A stretch of 64,000 nucleotides of DNA. It comes from Methylobacterium radiotolerans JCM 2831. Lineage in GTDB: Bacteria > Pseudomonadota > Alphaproteobacteria > Rhizobiales > Beijerinckiaceae. Location of the stretch: NCBI RefSeq assembly GCF_000019725.1, contig NC_010505.1, forward strand, positions 5,130,001 through 5,194,000, read 5' to 3'. The notes under the pieces are model-generated. The model was not told the DNA's origin, ran no database searches, and saw nothing but the letters and a program-made list of their open reading frames with translations. Every line of letters begins with the position of its first letter. Positions within the stretch are counted from its first letter, which is position 1. Of this stretch, positions 52,811 through 61,409 are shown in pieces. A program made the translations under genes and the position numbers.

Positions 52811-53374
52811 TCACGAGGCCGCCCGCGTCGCGGAGGCCCGGGTGCGGGCGTCCTGGGTGCTGCCCGCCTGCCCGGCCGCCTGCCCGGCCGCCTGCCCGCC
52901 CGGCTGCATCACGAACTCCGCGTCGATCGTCTCGGCGATGCGCTGGAGCATCTGCTCCGCCGCCGCGGCCCGCTCCTCGGCGGCCGCGGCCCGGTCCTCG
53001 GCGGCCTGGATCAGCTTGATGGCCTGCGCGTGGACCTCGTGGGTCTCCCGCTCGGCCGCCAGCACCTGGGCGCGGGCCGCGTCCATGTCGGCGCGCACCT
53101 GCCGCAGCAGCTGCTGGACGTGCGACTCCTGCTCCTGCGCCCGGTCCTCGACGTCTCGGATGTAGCGCGCCGCGCCCTGCACCCGCTCCAGCAGGTCGGG
53201 CCAGCGCTCGACCGGCGACGGGTTCTGGTTGCGCCCCTGCGCCGAGACGCGCTCGTCCGCGGCGAGCAGGACGAGGTTGCCGGTGCGGATCCGGGTCGTC
53301 GGCTCGCGGGCCTCGCGCGCGACGGCGTCGATCTGGTCCAGCGCCTCGGCCTTGGGGTGCTTCGTCTGTTCCAT
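52811..53374 (-). CDS. Coiled-coil protein of unknown function, paralogue B
   Basis: The 187-residue protein starts MEQTKHPKAEALDQIDAVA and contains SPVERWPDLLERVQGAARYIRDVEDRAQEQ, a long coiled-coil region with EERAAAAEQMLQRIAETIDAEF, and a tail with GQAA repeats from 12-bp units (about 52861-52902). The ATG at 53374 is chosen over a start ten codons upstream. The region before it is AT-rich (GGTTAACAACTCCTTAATG on the plus strand, 53449-53467), a likely promoter for both coiled-coil genes. The shared architecture with the next gene suggests hetero- or homo-oligomers of a filament or scaffold; the function is unknown. Confidence 0.65.
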   Translation of the reverse strand: MEQTKHPKAEALDQIDAVAREAREPTTRIRTGNLVLLAADERVSAQGRNQNPSPVERWPDLLERVQGAARYIRDVEDRAQEQESHVQQLLRQVRADMDAARAQVLAAERETHEVHAQAIKLIQAAEDRAAAAEERAAAAEQMLQRIAETIDAEFVMQPGGQAAGQAAGQAGSTQDARTRASATRAAS

Positions 53375-53540
53375 CACGCGTCCTGCCGACAGGGTGCAGC
53401 GCAAGCCTTCGGTGAGGCATCGGGGTCCGTCTCACACCGACGGAAAATGGTTAACAACTCCTTAATGTTCGCGCTAGGGTTGCGTTGGCGCGGCGATGCC
53501 CGCGCGGGTCCCGCGCGGGACAGCCGGGGCGCGGCCCGTT

Positions 53541-54479
53541 TCACGGGTAGCGGACGGGCTGCGGGTCCTCCGGCAGCGGGATGAACTCGGCGTCGTCCGG
53601 CACGGTGTCGAACCGGCCCTGGCGCCAATCCTCCTTGGCCTGCGCGATCCGCTCGGGCCGGGACGAGACGAAGTTCCACCACAGGTGGCGCGGACCGTCC
53701 ATCGGCTCGCCGCCCAGCACCATGAAGCGGGCCGAGTCCAGGGCGCGCACGCTGATGCGGTCGCCGGGCCGGAACACCAGCAGCTGGCCGGGGCCGAAGC
53801 CGTCGCCGGCGATCTCGATGGCGCCCGCGACCGTGTAGATCGCCCGCTCGTCGTAGGTCGGATCGAGGGGCAGGACCGCGCCGGCCTCGAGCGCCACGTC
53901 GGCGTAGACCATCGGGCTCGAGGTCCGGACCGGCGAGCGCGCCCCGAAGGCCTCGCCGGCGATCAGCCGGACGGTCTTGCCCTCGCCGGTGAGGACCGGC
54001 AGCGCGGCGGCGTCGTAGTGCTCGAACGCGGGGGCGTTCTCCTCGTCCCGGTCCGTCAGGGCGACCCAGCTCTGGATTCCGAACAGCCGGGAGCCGGTCT
54101 GACGCAGTGTCGGGGCGGTGCGCTCCGAGTGGGTGATGCCGCGGCCGGCGGTCATCCAGTTCAGCTCGCCCGGCCGGATCGGCAGCTCCGTGCCGAGGCT
54201 GTCGCGGTGCATGATCTCGCCGTCGAACAGGTAGGTGACGGTGGAGAGGCCGATATGCGGGTGCGGCCGCACGTCCATGCCCTGCCCGAGCAGGAACTCC
54301 GAGGGGCCCATCTGGTCGAAGAAGATGAAGGGGCCGACCATCCGGCACTCGGTGGAGGGGAGCGCCCGCCGCACCGCGAAGGAGCCGAGATCGCGCGAGC
54401 GGGGCACGATCAGGGTTCGGATCGCGTCGCAGCTGAAATGGTCGCCCGGGATCGGGTCCTCGGCACTGTGCCAGCTCAT
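53541..54479 (-). CDS. Pirin-family protein
   Basis: The 312-residue bicupin has the metal ligands H73 and H75 ([26 protein letters not shown]) and H117/E119 ([15 protein letters not shown]), the standard pirin Fe site. The C-terminal pirin_C domain begins near [35 protein letters not shown]. Bacterial pirins have quercetinase activity or modulate pyruvate dehydrogenase and redox genes. It is 160 bases downstream of the aldo/keto reductase gene on the same strand. Confidence 0.93.
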   Translation of the reverse strand: MSWHSAEDPIPGDHFSCDAIRTLIVPRSRDLGSFAVRRALPSTECRMVGPFIFFDQMGPSEFLLGQGMDVRPHPHIGLSTVTYLFDGEIMHRDSLGTELPIRPGELNWMTAGRGITHSERTAPTLRQTGSRLFGIQSWVALTDRDEENAPAFEHYDAAALPVLTGEGKTVRLIAGEAFGARSPVRTSSPMVYADVALEAGAVLPLDPTYDERAIYTVAGAIEIAGDGFGPGQLLVFRPGDRISVRALDSARFMVLGGEPMDGPRHLWWNFVSSRPERIAQAKEDWRQGRFDTVPDDAEFIPLPEDPQPVRYP

Positions 54480-54639
54480 CGCCTTGCTCCTTCGCGCGGG
54501 GGGAGGGCCGGGCCGACGCCGTCGCGAGCCGGCCCGCCATCCGCAGGCATCCTGGACCGGGACCGAGTGAGTTGAAACAGAAACGATCGAAACGCATCGT
54601 TTCCGAGCGACGCCTGATCGTCCCGGCCGAGGCGGCGGT

Positions 54640-55671
54640 CTACCAGGGAGTCGGCTTGGGGTTGCGCTCGTCGAAGCCGCGCTGGTGCCAGTACGGGTAG
54701 ATCGGCGTCTCCTGGCTCGCCGCGTCGAGGCGGGCGACCTGCTCGGCCGTCAGGGTCCAGCCCAGGGCGCCGAGGTTCTGCTTCAGCTGCTCCTCGTTGC
54801 GGGCGCCGACCACGATGTTGCAGACGGTCGGCCGGGTCAGCAGCCAGTTGAGCGCCACCTGCGCCACCGTCTTGCCGGTCTCGGCCGCCACGGCGTCGAG
54901 GGCGTCGACCACGCCGAACAGGTAGTCGTCGGAGACGGGCGGCCCGCCCTCGGCGCCGCCGGCGGCGATGCGACCGCTCTGGTTGGCCTGTCCGCGGCGG
55001 ATCTTGCCGGTGAGGCGGCCCCAGCCCAGGGGGCTCCAGACCATCAGGCCGACGCCCTGGTCGAGGCCGAGCGGCATCAGCTCCCACTCGTAGTGCCGGC
55101 CGATCAGCGAGTAGTAGCCCTGGTAGGCGACGTAGCGGGCGAGCCCGTGGCGCTCGGACGTGGCGAGCGCCTTCATGAGCTGCCAGCCCGAGAAGTTCGA
55201 GGCGCCGATATAGCCGATCTTGCCCGCGCGGGTGAGGTCGTCCAGCGCCCGCAGCGTCTCGTCCACGGGCGTGAGCGCGTCGAAGCCGTGCATGAAGTAG
55301 ACGTCGATATGGTCGGTGCCGAGCCGCTTCAGGCTGGCCTCGCAGGCGCGGATCAGGTGGTAGCGCGAGGAGCCGACCTGGTTCAGGTCGTCGTTGAACC
55401 GGAAGGTCGCCTTGGTGGAGATCAGTGCCCGGCCGCGCTTGCCCTTCAGGGCCTGGCCCAGGATCTCCTCCGAGGCGCCGCCGGAGTAGATGTCGGCCGT
55501 GTCGAAGAAGTTGACCCCGGAATCGAGGCAGAGATCGACCATGCGGGTCGCCTCGGCGACGTCCGTCTGCCCCCAGCGCTGGAAGAATTCGTTCGTGCCG
55601 CCGAAGGTGCCGGTGCCGAAGCTGAGCACCGGCACGGTGAGGCCGGAGCGTCCGAACTGCCTGTAGTCCAT
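54640..55671 (-). CDS. Aldo/keto reductase
   Basis: The 343-residue NADPH-dependent oxidoreductase has the catalytic tetrad D57 and Y62 ([19 protein letters not shown]), K87 (ALISTKATF) and H127 (DVYFMHGFD). It has the cofactor loop in [58 protein letters not shown]. The length and the GTGTFGG start match the AKR subfamily of general aldehyde/ketone reductases. It lies 103 bases after the HlyD-type gene and may be transcribed from the long upstream minus-strand run. Confidence 0.93.
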   Translation of the reverse strand: MDYRQFGRSGLTVPVLSFGTGTFGGTNEFFQRWGQTDVAEATRMVDLCLDSGVNFFDTADIYSGGASEEILGQALKGKRGRALISTKATFRFNDDLNQVGSSRYHLIRACEASLKRLGTDHIDVYFMHGFDALTPVDETLRALDDLTRAGKIGYIGASNFSGWQLMKALATSERHGLARYVAYQGYYSLIGRHYEWELMPLGLDQGVGLMVWSPLGWGRLTGKIRRGQANQSGRIAAGGAEGGPPVSDDYLFGVVDALDAVAAETGKTVAQVALNWLLTRPTVCNIVVGARNEEQLKQNLGALGWTLTAEQVARLDAASQETPIYPYWHQRGFDERNPKPTPW

Positions 55672-55774
55672 CGGATCCTCGTCGCGATCGCGGGCGCCGC
55701 GCGTCGGCGCGCCTGCCGGTCTAACGCGGCGAGACGCCCCGGCTTTCCCGGACGGTGCGGCCCGACGCGGGCTC

Positions 55775-56770
55775 TCAGCGCCGCGATTCGACGACCGGCG
55801 CCCCGTCGCAGCGCCGGCCGGCGGCCGCGCCGGTGCGCCGGTCGGGCGGCAGGGCGTCCGGCGGTCCGGCCTTCTCGGCCAGGATCGCGACGTTCGCCGT
55901 CATCCCGGCCGCCAGCACGATCGGGCAGGGCACGTCGTCGAGCTCGACCCGGATCGGCACCCGCTGCGCCAGCCGGACCCAGGTGAAGATCGGGTTGACC
56001 GTCGGCAGCCCCTGGACGCCCGGGGCGGCGTCGGCGACGCTGATCCCGCGGCCGAGGCCGGTGACGCGGCCCCGGATCGGACGGTCCGGCCACGCCATCA
56101 GCGACACGCGCGCGGCGTCGCCCTCGCCGATGCGCGGGAGCTGCGTCTCCTCGAAATAGCCCTCGATCCAGAAGCTGTCGCCGTTGACCAGGGTCAGCGC
56201 CGGCTGCCCCGTGGCGGCGAACCCGCCCTCCTGCAGCAGCAGGTTGGTGACCCAGCCGTTCACGGTGGCCCGCAGGGTCGTGCGCTCCAGGTTGAGCCGC
56301 GCCTGCGCCAGGGCGCCCTCCGCCTGGACCACGCTGGCCTGGGCGGCCTGCGCCTGCCCGCTGGTCGTCTGCTTCTGCTCCGGCGTGGTGGCGAGATCGT
56401 CGAGATCGGCGGTGCGCCGCGCGATCCCCGCGAGGTATCCGGCCTGCGCCCGTGCGCTGGCGAGGGCGCCCTCGGCCTGGGTCACGGCGTTCCTGAACGT
56501 GCCGGGGTCGATCTCGAACAGCACGTCGCCCTTGCGGACGAACTGGTTGTCGCGGACCCGGACCGCCACCACCGTGCCCGAGACCTCGGGCGCCACCTGC
56601 ACGGTGTAGACGCGCACGCGCCCGTCCCGGGTCCAGGGCGTGTAGGCGTAGTAGAGGAAGGCGAGGTAGGCGAGGCCCACGGCCGCCGCGAGCGCCAGCA
56701 GAGTGGCGGCGACGTTGTAGGCGGGCGGCGGCTGCCAGTCGCGCAGGGACGATCGCGGGTTCGCGGCCAT
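55775..56770 (-). CDS. HlyD-type membrane fusion protein (AaeA-like efflux subunit)
   Basis: The 331-residue periplasmic adaptor has one N-terminal transmembrane helix (about 19-40, YNVAATLLALAAAVGLAYLAFLYYAYTPWTRDGRVR). A biotinyl/lipoyl domain (VQVAPEVSGTVVAVRVRDNQFVRKGDVLFEIDP), a coiled-coil hairpin (about 90-165), and a beta-barrel (SFWIEGYFEETQLPRIGEGDAARVSLMAWPDRPIRGRV) follow. The TPWTRDGRVR signature is characteristic of AaeA/EmrA-like proteins paired with FUSC pumps. It starts one base after the DUF1656 stop. Confidence 0.92.
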   Translation of the reverse strand: MAANPRSSLRDWQPPPAYNVAATLLALAAAVGLAYLAFLYYAYTPWTRDGRVRVYTVQVAPEVSGTVVAVRVRDNQFVRKGDVLFEIDPGTFRNAVTQAEGALASARAQAGYLAGIARRTADLDDLATTPEQKQTTSGQAQAAQASVVQAEGALAQARLNLERTTLRATVNGWVTNLLLQEGGFAATGQPALTLVNGDSFWIEGYFEETQLPRIGEGDAARVSLMAWPDRPIRGRVTGLGRGISVADAAPGVQGLPTVNPIFTWVRLAQRVPIRVELDDVPCPIVLAAGMTANVAILAEKAGPPDALPPDRRTGAAAGRRCDGAPVVESRR

Positions 56771-56771
56771 G

Positions 56772-56996
56772 TCACGGACCCTGGACGCGCAGGGACAGGA
56801 TCAGCAGCGCCGTCACGGCGGTCAGGAGGCTGAAGTCGAGCAGGGCGCGGTTCCAGACAAGGTGGTTGATGCCGATCCGGTCCAGGATCCAGCGCAGGCC
56901 CCAGGTGATCACCAGGGCGGCGAGCAGGCAGATCACCGCGGGCTCGACGTAGAGCCCCAGCACGTCGACCGCCCGCAACCCGACCACGCCGATCAC
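56772..56996 (-). CDS. DUF1656 small membrane protein (AaeX-like)
   Basis: The 74-residue protein has two transmembrane helices (VEPAVICLLAALVITWGLRWIL and ALLDFSLLTAVTALLILSL) joined by DRIGINHLVWNR, the pattern of DUF1656/AaeX. The GTG start overlaps the FUSC stop by four bases (GTGA), and the stop lies one base before the HlyD start. It is presumed to support the efflux pump; its role is undefined in the family. Confidence 0.85.
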   Translation of the reverse strand: MIGVVGLRAVDVLGLYVEPAVICLLAALVITWGLRWILDRIGINHLVWNRALLDFSLLTAVTALLILSLRVQGP

Positions 56997-58849
56997 GCCC
57001 GCCCTCCCGGATCGAGGTTGGGCCAGCCCGCGCGGTCGAGATCCGACACGAGGGCGGCCAGCGTCCCGATGCGCTCCGCCTGGAGCGGCAGGGTCGCCCG
57101 GTCGGCGAGATCGCGCAAGGGATCCGGCGCCGTCTCCGGCCCCGCCGGACGGGGCGCGGCGAGCCGCGCCCAGACCGCCCGGCCGACGCGGCGGCCCTCC
57201 CGGTCGTCCGTCTCCCGCAGGGCGAGCAGCAGGAGCCCGATGACGAGCAGGCGCTCGCCGCTCCGGGCCGCCGCGTCGTCCGCGCCGATGAGGGCCAGCC
57301 GGCCGAAGCCCCGGGCGAGGTAGCGGTCGAGGGGCGGCAGCAGGGGCGCCGGGTCGAGGGCCGCGCCGCGCACCGACCGGACCAGCCGCCGGCGGGCCCG
57401 CATCCGCAGGGTCGCGGCGCTCACGGGCGGCGGCAGGGCGGCGAACGCGATCGCCGCCACCGCCATGCCGAGCAGCTCGGCCAGCACGGTGTTGAGCGAG
57501 TCGGCGAGGTCGTAGGTCATCGGGTTCTTGGGATCGAGCACGCCGAAGACGAAGAAGCCGAAGCCGATCCCGTAGATCGCGCGCTTGTCGGCGCGGCCGA
57601 CCACCGCCAGCATCGCCACCGGCAGCAGCACCGCGGCCAGGAGCGCGAAGCTCCCGGTGGTCGTCAGCAGGGTGTAGCGCAGGGTCAGCCCGACCACGCC
57701 GGCGAGCAGCGCGCCGACCAGGAAGGCGCGGGATTCCGCCCGCGGGTCGGCATGGGCGGCGAGCAGGACGCAGACGAGGCTCGCCCAGGTCGCGGCGCCG
57801 GCCCCGTGCGACCAGCCGGTGACGTACCAGAAGCCGTTGACGAGCAGGACGGCGGCGGCGGTGCGCAGGCCGTTGTCGAAGGCGTGCCAGCCGTCCCAGT
57901 CCAGGTCGTTCCACAGGAGCAGGTGCGGGCGGAACGGCACCCGCCGCCGGCCCACGCGGCCCCCGGCCCGCAGGAGCCGGGCCGAGACGCGGACGCGCCC
58001 GATCTGCCGGACGGCGATCGCCCCGCCGGCCCCGATCAGGTCGGTCGAGCGCGATCCCGGCCGGTCCGGCAGCAGCGCCCGCAGCAGGCCCGCGGCGAGC
58101 ACCCGCCGCAGCCGGGGCGCGGCGTTGCGGATGCCGCGGCCGCCGGAGCGGAGGGAGGGCTGCTCGGTGAACGCGTCGGTGACCTCCTCGCCCAGGGTCA
58201 TGACGGCGGCGATCGGCATCGGGCCGGGCCGCTCGCCCCGCCGCAGGGCGGCCATCCAGGCATCGCAGGCCGCGGCGGCCGCCTCGAGCCGCCCCGCCAG
58301 GGCGCGGCTGACGGCGGGGACGCCCGGCGCCACGAACACGTTCGACGCGTAGGCGCAGCCGATCCCCAGGAGGATCGTCGAGCAGCGGTCGACGCCGATC
58401 TGGAACACGGCCTCGGGGTTCTGCACGTCGGCCAGCGCGATGATCGGCACGGTGAAGCCCATCGAGGCGAAGCCGTAGGCGCGCTGGCCGCTCTCGACGC
58501 TGGAGGCCGCGGTGAGCAGGCCCATCCACAGGGCCAGCGCGAGGTCGAAGGCCAGGGTTGCCTGGGCGAAATTGGCCACCAGCACCATCGCGACGGTGAC
58601 GCCCACCAGCGTGCTGCCGGCCCGCCACAGGCTCTTGCGCAGGGAGGCCGCGCGGGTGGCGAGCGTCACCGAGATGACCGTCCAGCCGGCCCAGTGCGGC
58701 AGCGCCAGCTCGAGCCACATGGCGAGCCAGACCGCCGCGATGGCGGTGAGCGCGATGCGCACGGCCTCGGCCGCCTCGCGCGGCCACCACGCGGCGGCGC
58801 GCTGCAGGAGGCCCGGTGCGTCGCCGGGGAGCGCGACCTCACCGGCCAT
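56993..58849 (-). CDS. FUSC-family inner-membrane efflux protein (AaeB-like)
   Basis: The 618-residue protein has two membrane blocks of about five to six helices (residues about 25-160 and 345-480, for example ALPHWAGWTVISVTLATRAASLRKSLWRAGSTLVGVTVAMVLV and SLVCVLLAAHADPRAESRAFLVGALLAGVVG). Each is followed by a cytoplasmic helical domain. It is the proton-driven pump component for aromatic or other organic acids in AaeAB-like systems. It lies 47 bases after cydB on the same strand. Confidence 0.9.
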   Translation of the reverse strand: MAGEVALPGDAPGLLQRAAAWWPREAAEAVRIALTAIAAVWLAMWLELALPHWAGWTVISVTLATRAASLRKSLWRAGSTLVGVTVAMVLVANFAQATLAFDLALALWMGLLTAASSVESGQRAYGFASMGFTVPIIALADVQNPEAVFQIGVDRCSTILLGIGCAYASNVFVAPGVPAVSRALAGRLEAAAAACDAWMAALRRGERPGPMPIAAVMTLGEEVTDAFTEQPSLRSGGRGIRNAAPRLRRVLAAGLLRALLPDRPGSRSTDLIGAGGAIAVRQIGRVRVSARLLRAGGRVGRRRVPFRPHLLLWNDLDWDGWHAFDNGLRTAAAVLLVNGFWYVTGWSHGAGAATWASLVCVLLAAHADPRAESRAFLVGALLAGVVGLTLRYTLLTTTGSFALLAAVLLPVAMLAVVGRADKRAIYGIGFGFFVFGVLDPKNPMTYDLADSLNTVLAELLGMAVAAIAFAALPPPVSAATLRMRARRRLVRSVRGAALDPAPLLPPLDRYLARGFGRLALIGADDAAARSGERLLVIGLLLLALRETDDREGRRVGRAVWARLAAPRPAGPETAPDPLRDLADRATLPLQAERIGTLAALVSDLDRAGWPNLDPGGRA

Positions 58850-58896
58850 CGCGCGGCCCCGCCGGCCGGGGCGGGTCCGGGAACCCGGCCGCGGGC

Positions 58897-59883
58897 TCAG
58901 TCATAGTGCTCGGCGACGTCGACCTTCCCCTTGAACACCCGGTAGACCACCAGGGTGTAGATCAGGGTGATCGGCAGGACCACGACGCCTGCCCCCCAGA
59001 ACATGAAGGACAGGCTCGCCTCCGGCGCCGCCGCCTCGGTCACCGTCACGCTGAACGGCACCATGTAGGGCAGGAACGAGGCGGCGAGCGTCGCGAAGGC
59101 GGCGGCGAAGATCAGCGCCACCAGCGGGAAGGGCAGGGCGTCGTTCCGGCGCCGCGCCGCGTAGAGGAGCCCGGCGCAGGCCGCGGCCCCCACGAGGGGC
59201 AGGACCAGCATCTCGGGCCGCTCGAGCCACCGGTGCAGCACCCGCAGGTTCATCGCCAGCGCGTACGCGAAGGCCGCGCCGAGGAAGACCAGCACCCCGA
59301 GCAGGAGCCGCGGCAGCAGCCGGAAGCCGAGGTCGCGCACGTCGGTCTCGGTCTTGCCGCACAGCCACGCGGCGCCGAGCAGCGCGTAGCCGAGGCACAG
59401 GCCGAGACCGCAGAGCAGCGAGAAGGGCGTGAGCCACGTGAACGCCCCGCCGGCGTAGAGCCCGTCGCGCACCGGCAGCTCCTGCACCAGCGCCCCGACC
59501 GTCACGCCCTGCACGAAGGCCGCGCAGGCGGAGCCGCCGACGAAGCCCGCGTCCCAGACCCGCCGCAGCCGCCGGGACTTGTAGCGGAACTCGAAGGCGA
59601 CGCCGCGCAGGATCAGGGCCGCGAGCATCAGGAGGAGCGGCAGGTAGAAGGCCGAGAGCAGCAGCGCGTAGACCGTGGGGAAGGCGCCGAACAGGATCGT
59701 GGCGGCGAGCACCAGCCAGGTCTCGTTGCCGTCCCAGACGGGGGCGATCGCCTGCATCATGTGTCGGCGCGCGGTCTCGTCCGGGGCGATCCCGAACAGC
59801 ATGCCGACGCCGAGGTCGAACCCGTCGAGCAGCACGTAGAGCATCAGGGTGAGGGCGAGGGCGGCGGCCCAGAATTCGATCAC
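58897..59883 (-). CDS. cydB: Cytochrome bd-type quinol oxidase subunit II (CIO subtype)
   Basis: The 328-residue membrane protein has about nine helices. The start IEFWAAALALTLMLYVLLDGFDLGVGMLFG and APVWDGNETWLVLAATILFGAFPTVYALLLSAFYLPLLLML are hallmark CydB segments (conserved D-G-F-D and W-D-G-N-E-T-W). It forms the heterodimer with CydA that reduces oxygen to water using quinol without proton pumping. It follows cydA by six bases. The cyanide-insensitive subtype is inferred from CydA. Confidence 0.95.
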   Translation of the reverse strand: MIEFWAAALALTLMLYVLLDGFDLGVGMLFGIAPDETARRHMMQAIAPVWDGNETWLVLAATILFGAFPTVYALLLSAFYLPLLLMLAALILRGVAFEFRYKSRRLRRVWDAGFVGGSACAAFVQGVTVGALVQELPVRDGLYAGGAFTWLTPFSLLCGLGLCLGYALLGAAWLCGKTETDVRDLGFRLLPRLLLGVLVFLGAAFAYALAMNLRVLHRWLERPEMLVLPLVGAAACAGLLYAARRRNDALPFPLVALIFAAAFATLAASFLPYMVPFSVTVTEAAAPEASLSFMFWGAGVVVLPITLIYTLVVYRVFKGKVDVAEHYD

Positions 59884-59889
59884 GGCCGC

Positions 59890-61302
59890 TCACTCCGCCG
59901 GATTGCTGCTGGGGGTGCCGGGACTGTTGCCCGGCACGGCGAGCGGCCGCTTGGGGTTGGCGGCGCTCCCCACATGGGCCGGCGTCGGCAGGATGCCGGC
60001 CCTGAGCATGCGGTAGATGTAGACGGTGCCGGCCGCGAAGATCAGCGCGTAGACCGCGCCGAACACGGCGAGCGAGGTCGCCACCTGCGGGGAGGTCAGG
60101 AACGGCGTCGCCGCGTCGGCGGTGCGCAGCTGGCCGTAGACCGTCCAGGGCTGGCGCCCGACCTCGGCGGTGAACCAGCCGGTCAGCGTCGCGACGAAGC
60201 CCAAGGGGAACGACAGGAAGATCGCCCATTGCAGCCAGCGCGCCCGCTCCAGCCGCCCGGTGGCGTAGAAGGCGATCCCGCCCCAGGCCAGGGCCAGCAT
60301 CAGCAGCCCGCAGCCGACCATGATGCGGAAGGCGAAGAACGGGATCAGCACCGGCGGCCGGTCGGCCTTGGGGATGTCCTTGATGCCGATCACCTTGCCG
60401 GTGAGGGTGCCGTCGTCGATCAGGCTGCCGGCGGGCGCCGGCAGGGCGATGACGAAGTGGTTCTTCTCCTGCGCCTCGTCGGGCCACGCGAACAGGATCT
60501 CGCCGGCCGGCGCCCGGCTCTCCCAGTGGCCCTCGATCGCGGCGATCTTCGAGGGCTGGTGCTTGACCACGTAGTCGCCGGTGAGGTGGCCGAAGAACAG
60601 CTGCAGCGGCACCAGGACCGCGGCGAGGCCGAGCCCCATCCGGACCATGGCGCGGGCCTCGGCGCGGTCCCGACCGCGCAGCATCGACCACGCGCCCGTC
60701 GCCGCCACGCAGAAGCTGGTGGTGACGTAGGCGGCCAGGACCATGTGGGGGAAGCGGACCCAGACGACTCCGTTGAAGATGATCGCCCACCAGTCGGTCG
60801 GCACGAACACGCCGTCCGGCCGGAGGGCGAAGCCGGTCGGGTACTGCATCCACGAATTGTTCACGAGGATCCAGAACGACGACAGGCTGGTGCCGAGGCA
60901 GACCATCAGGCAGGCGAACAGGTAGAACCAGCGCGGCACCCGCCTGCGGCCGAACATCAGCACCCCGAAGAACGAGGCCTCCAGCGCGAAGGCCGTGAAG
61001 CTCTCGTAGCCGAGGAGTGGCCCCTGGATCGGGCCGGTGCGGCGGGCGAGCTCGCTCCAGTTGGTCCCGAACTGGAACGCCATGACGATGCCGGAGACGA
61101 CGCCGAGCCCGAAGGCGACCGCGAAGATCTTGAGCCAGAAGTCGAACAGGCGGTCGTAGACCGGCTCGCCCGAGATCATCGCCCGCGCCTGGAGGAAGGC
61201 GAGCCAGGCCGCCAGGCCGACCGTGAAGGCCGGGAAGATGATGTGGAACGAGACCGTGAAGGCGAACTGGATGCGCGACAGCATCAGGGCGGAGATGTCC
61301 AT
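59890..61302 (-). CDS. cydA: Cytochrome bd-type quinol oxidase subunit I (CIO subtype)
   Basis: The 470-residue heme-bearing subunit has H20 (SFHIIFPAFTVG, heme b595 ligand), H186 (VRFPHMVLAAY) and M328 (FFAFRIMVG) for heme b558, and the GRQPW motif at 382-386. The Q-loop after KHQPSKIAAIEGHWES is short, as in cyanide-insensitive CioA proteins rather than the long E. coli CydA loop. It oxidises ubiquinol. It is 107 bases downstream of mqo on the same strand. Confidence 0.95.
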   Translation of the reverse strand: MDISALMLSRIQFAFTVSFHIIFPAFTVGLAAWLAFLQARAMISGEPVYDRLFDFWLKIFAVAFGLGVVSGIVMAFQFGTNWSELARRTGPIQGPLLGYESFTAFALEASFFGVLMFGRRRVPRWFYLFACLMVCLGTSLSSFWILVNNSWMQYPTGFALRPDGVFVPTDWWAIIFNGVVWVRFPHMVLAAYVTTSFCVAATGAWSMLRGRDRAEARAMVRMGLGLAAVLVPLQLFFGHLTGDYVVKHQPSKIAAIEGHWESRAPAGEILFAWPDEAQEKNHFVIALPAPAGSLIDDGTLTGKVIGIKDIPKADRPPVLIPFFAFRIMVGCGLLMLALAWGGIAFYATGRLERARWLQWAIFLSFPLGFVATLTGWFTAEVGRQPWTVYGQLRTADAATPFLTSPQVATSLAVFGAVYALIFAAGTVYIYRMLRAGILPTPAHVGSAANPKRPLAVPGNSPGTPSSNPAE

Positions 61303-61409
61303 CGGTCCTCTCTCCGGCCGAAGCTCGCCGGTCCGCCGCCCCGGAGCGGGCGCGTCGCCCCCTCAGATGTCCGCTGGCGGGGCGCGGGGAACCGCGCCTC
61401 GCGGAACTG

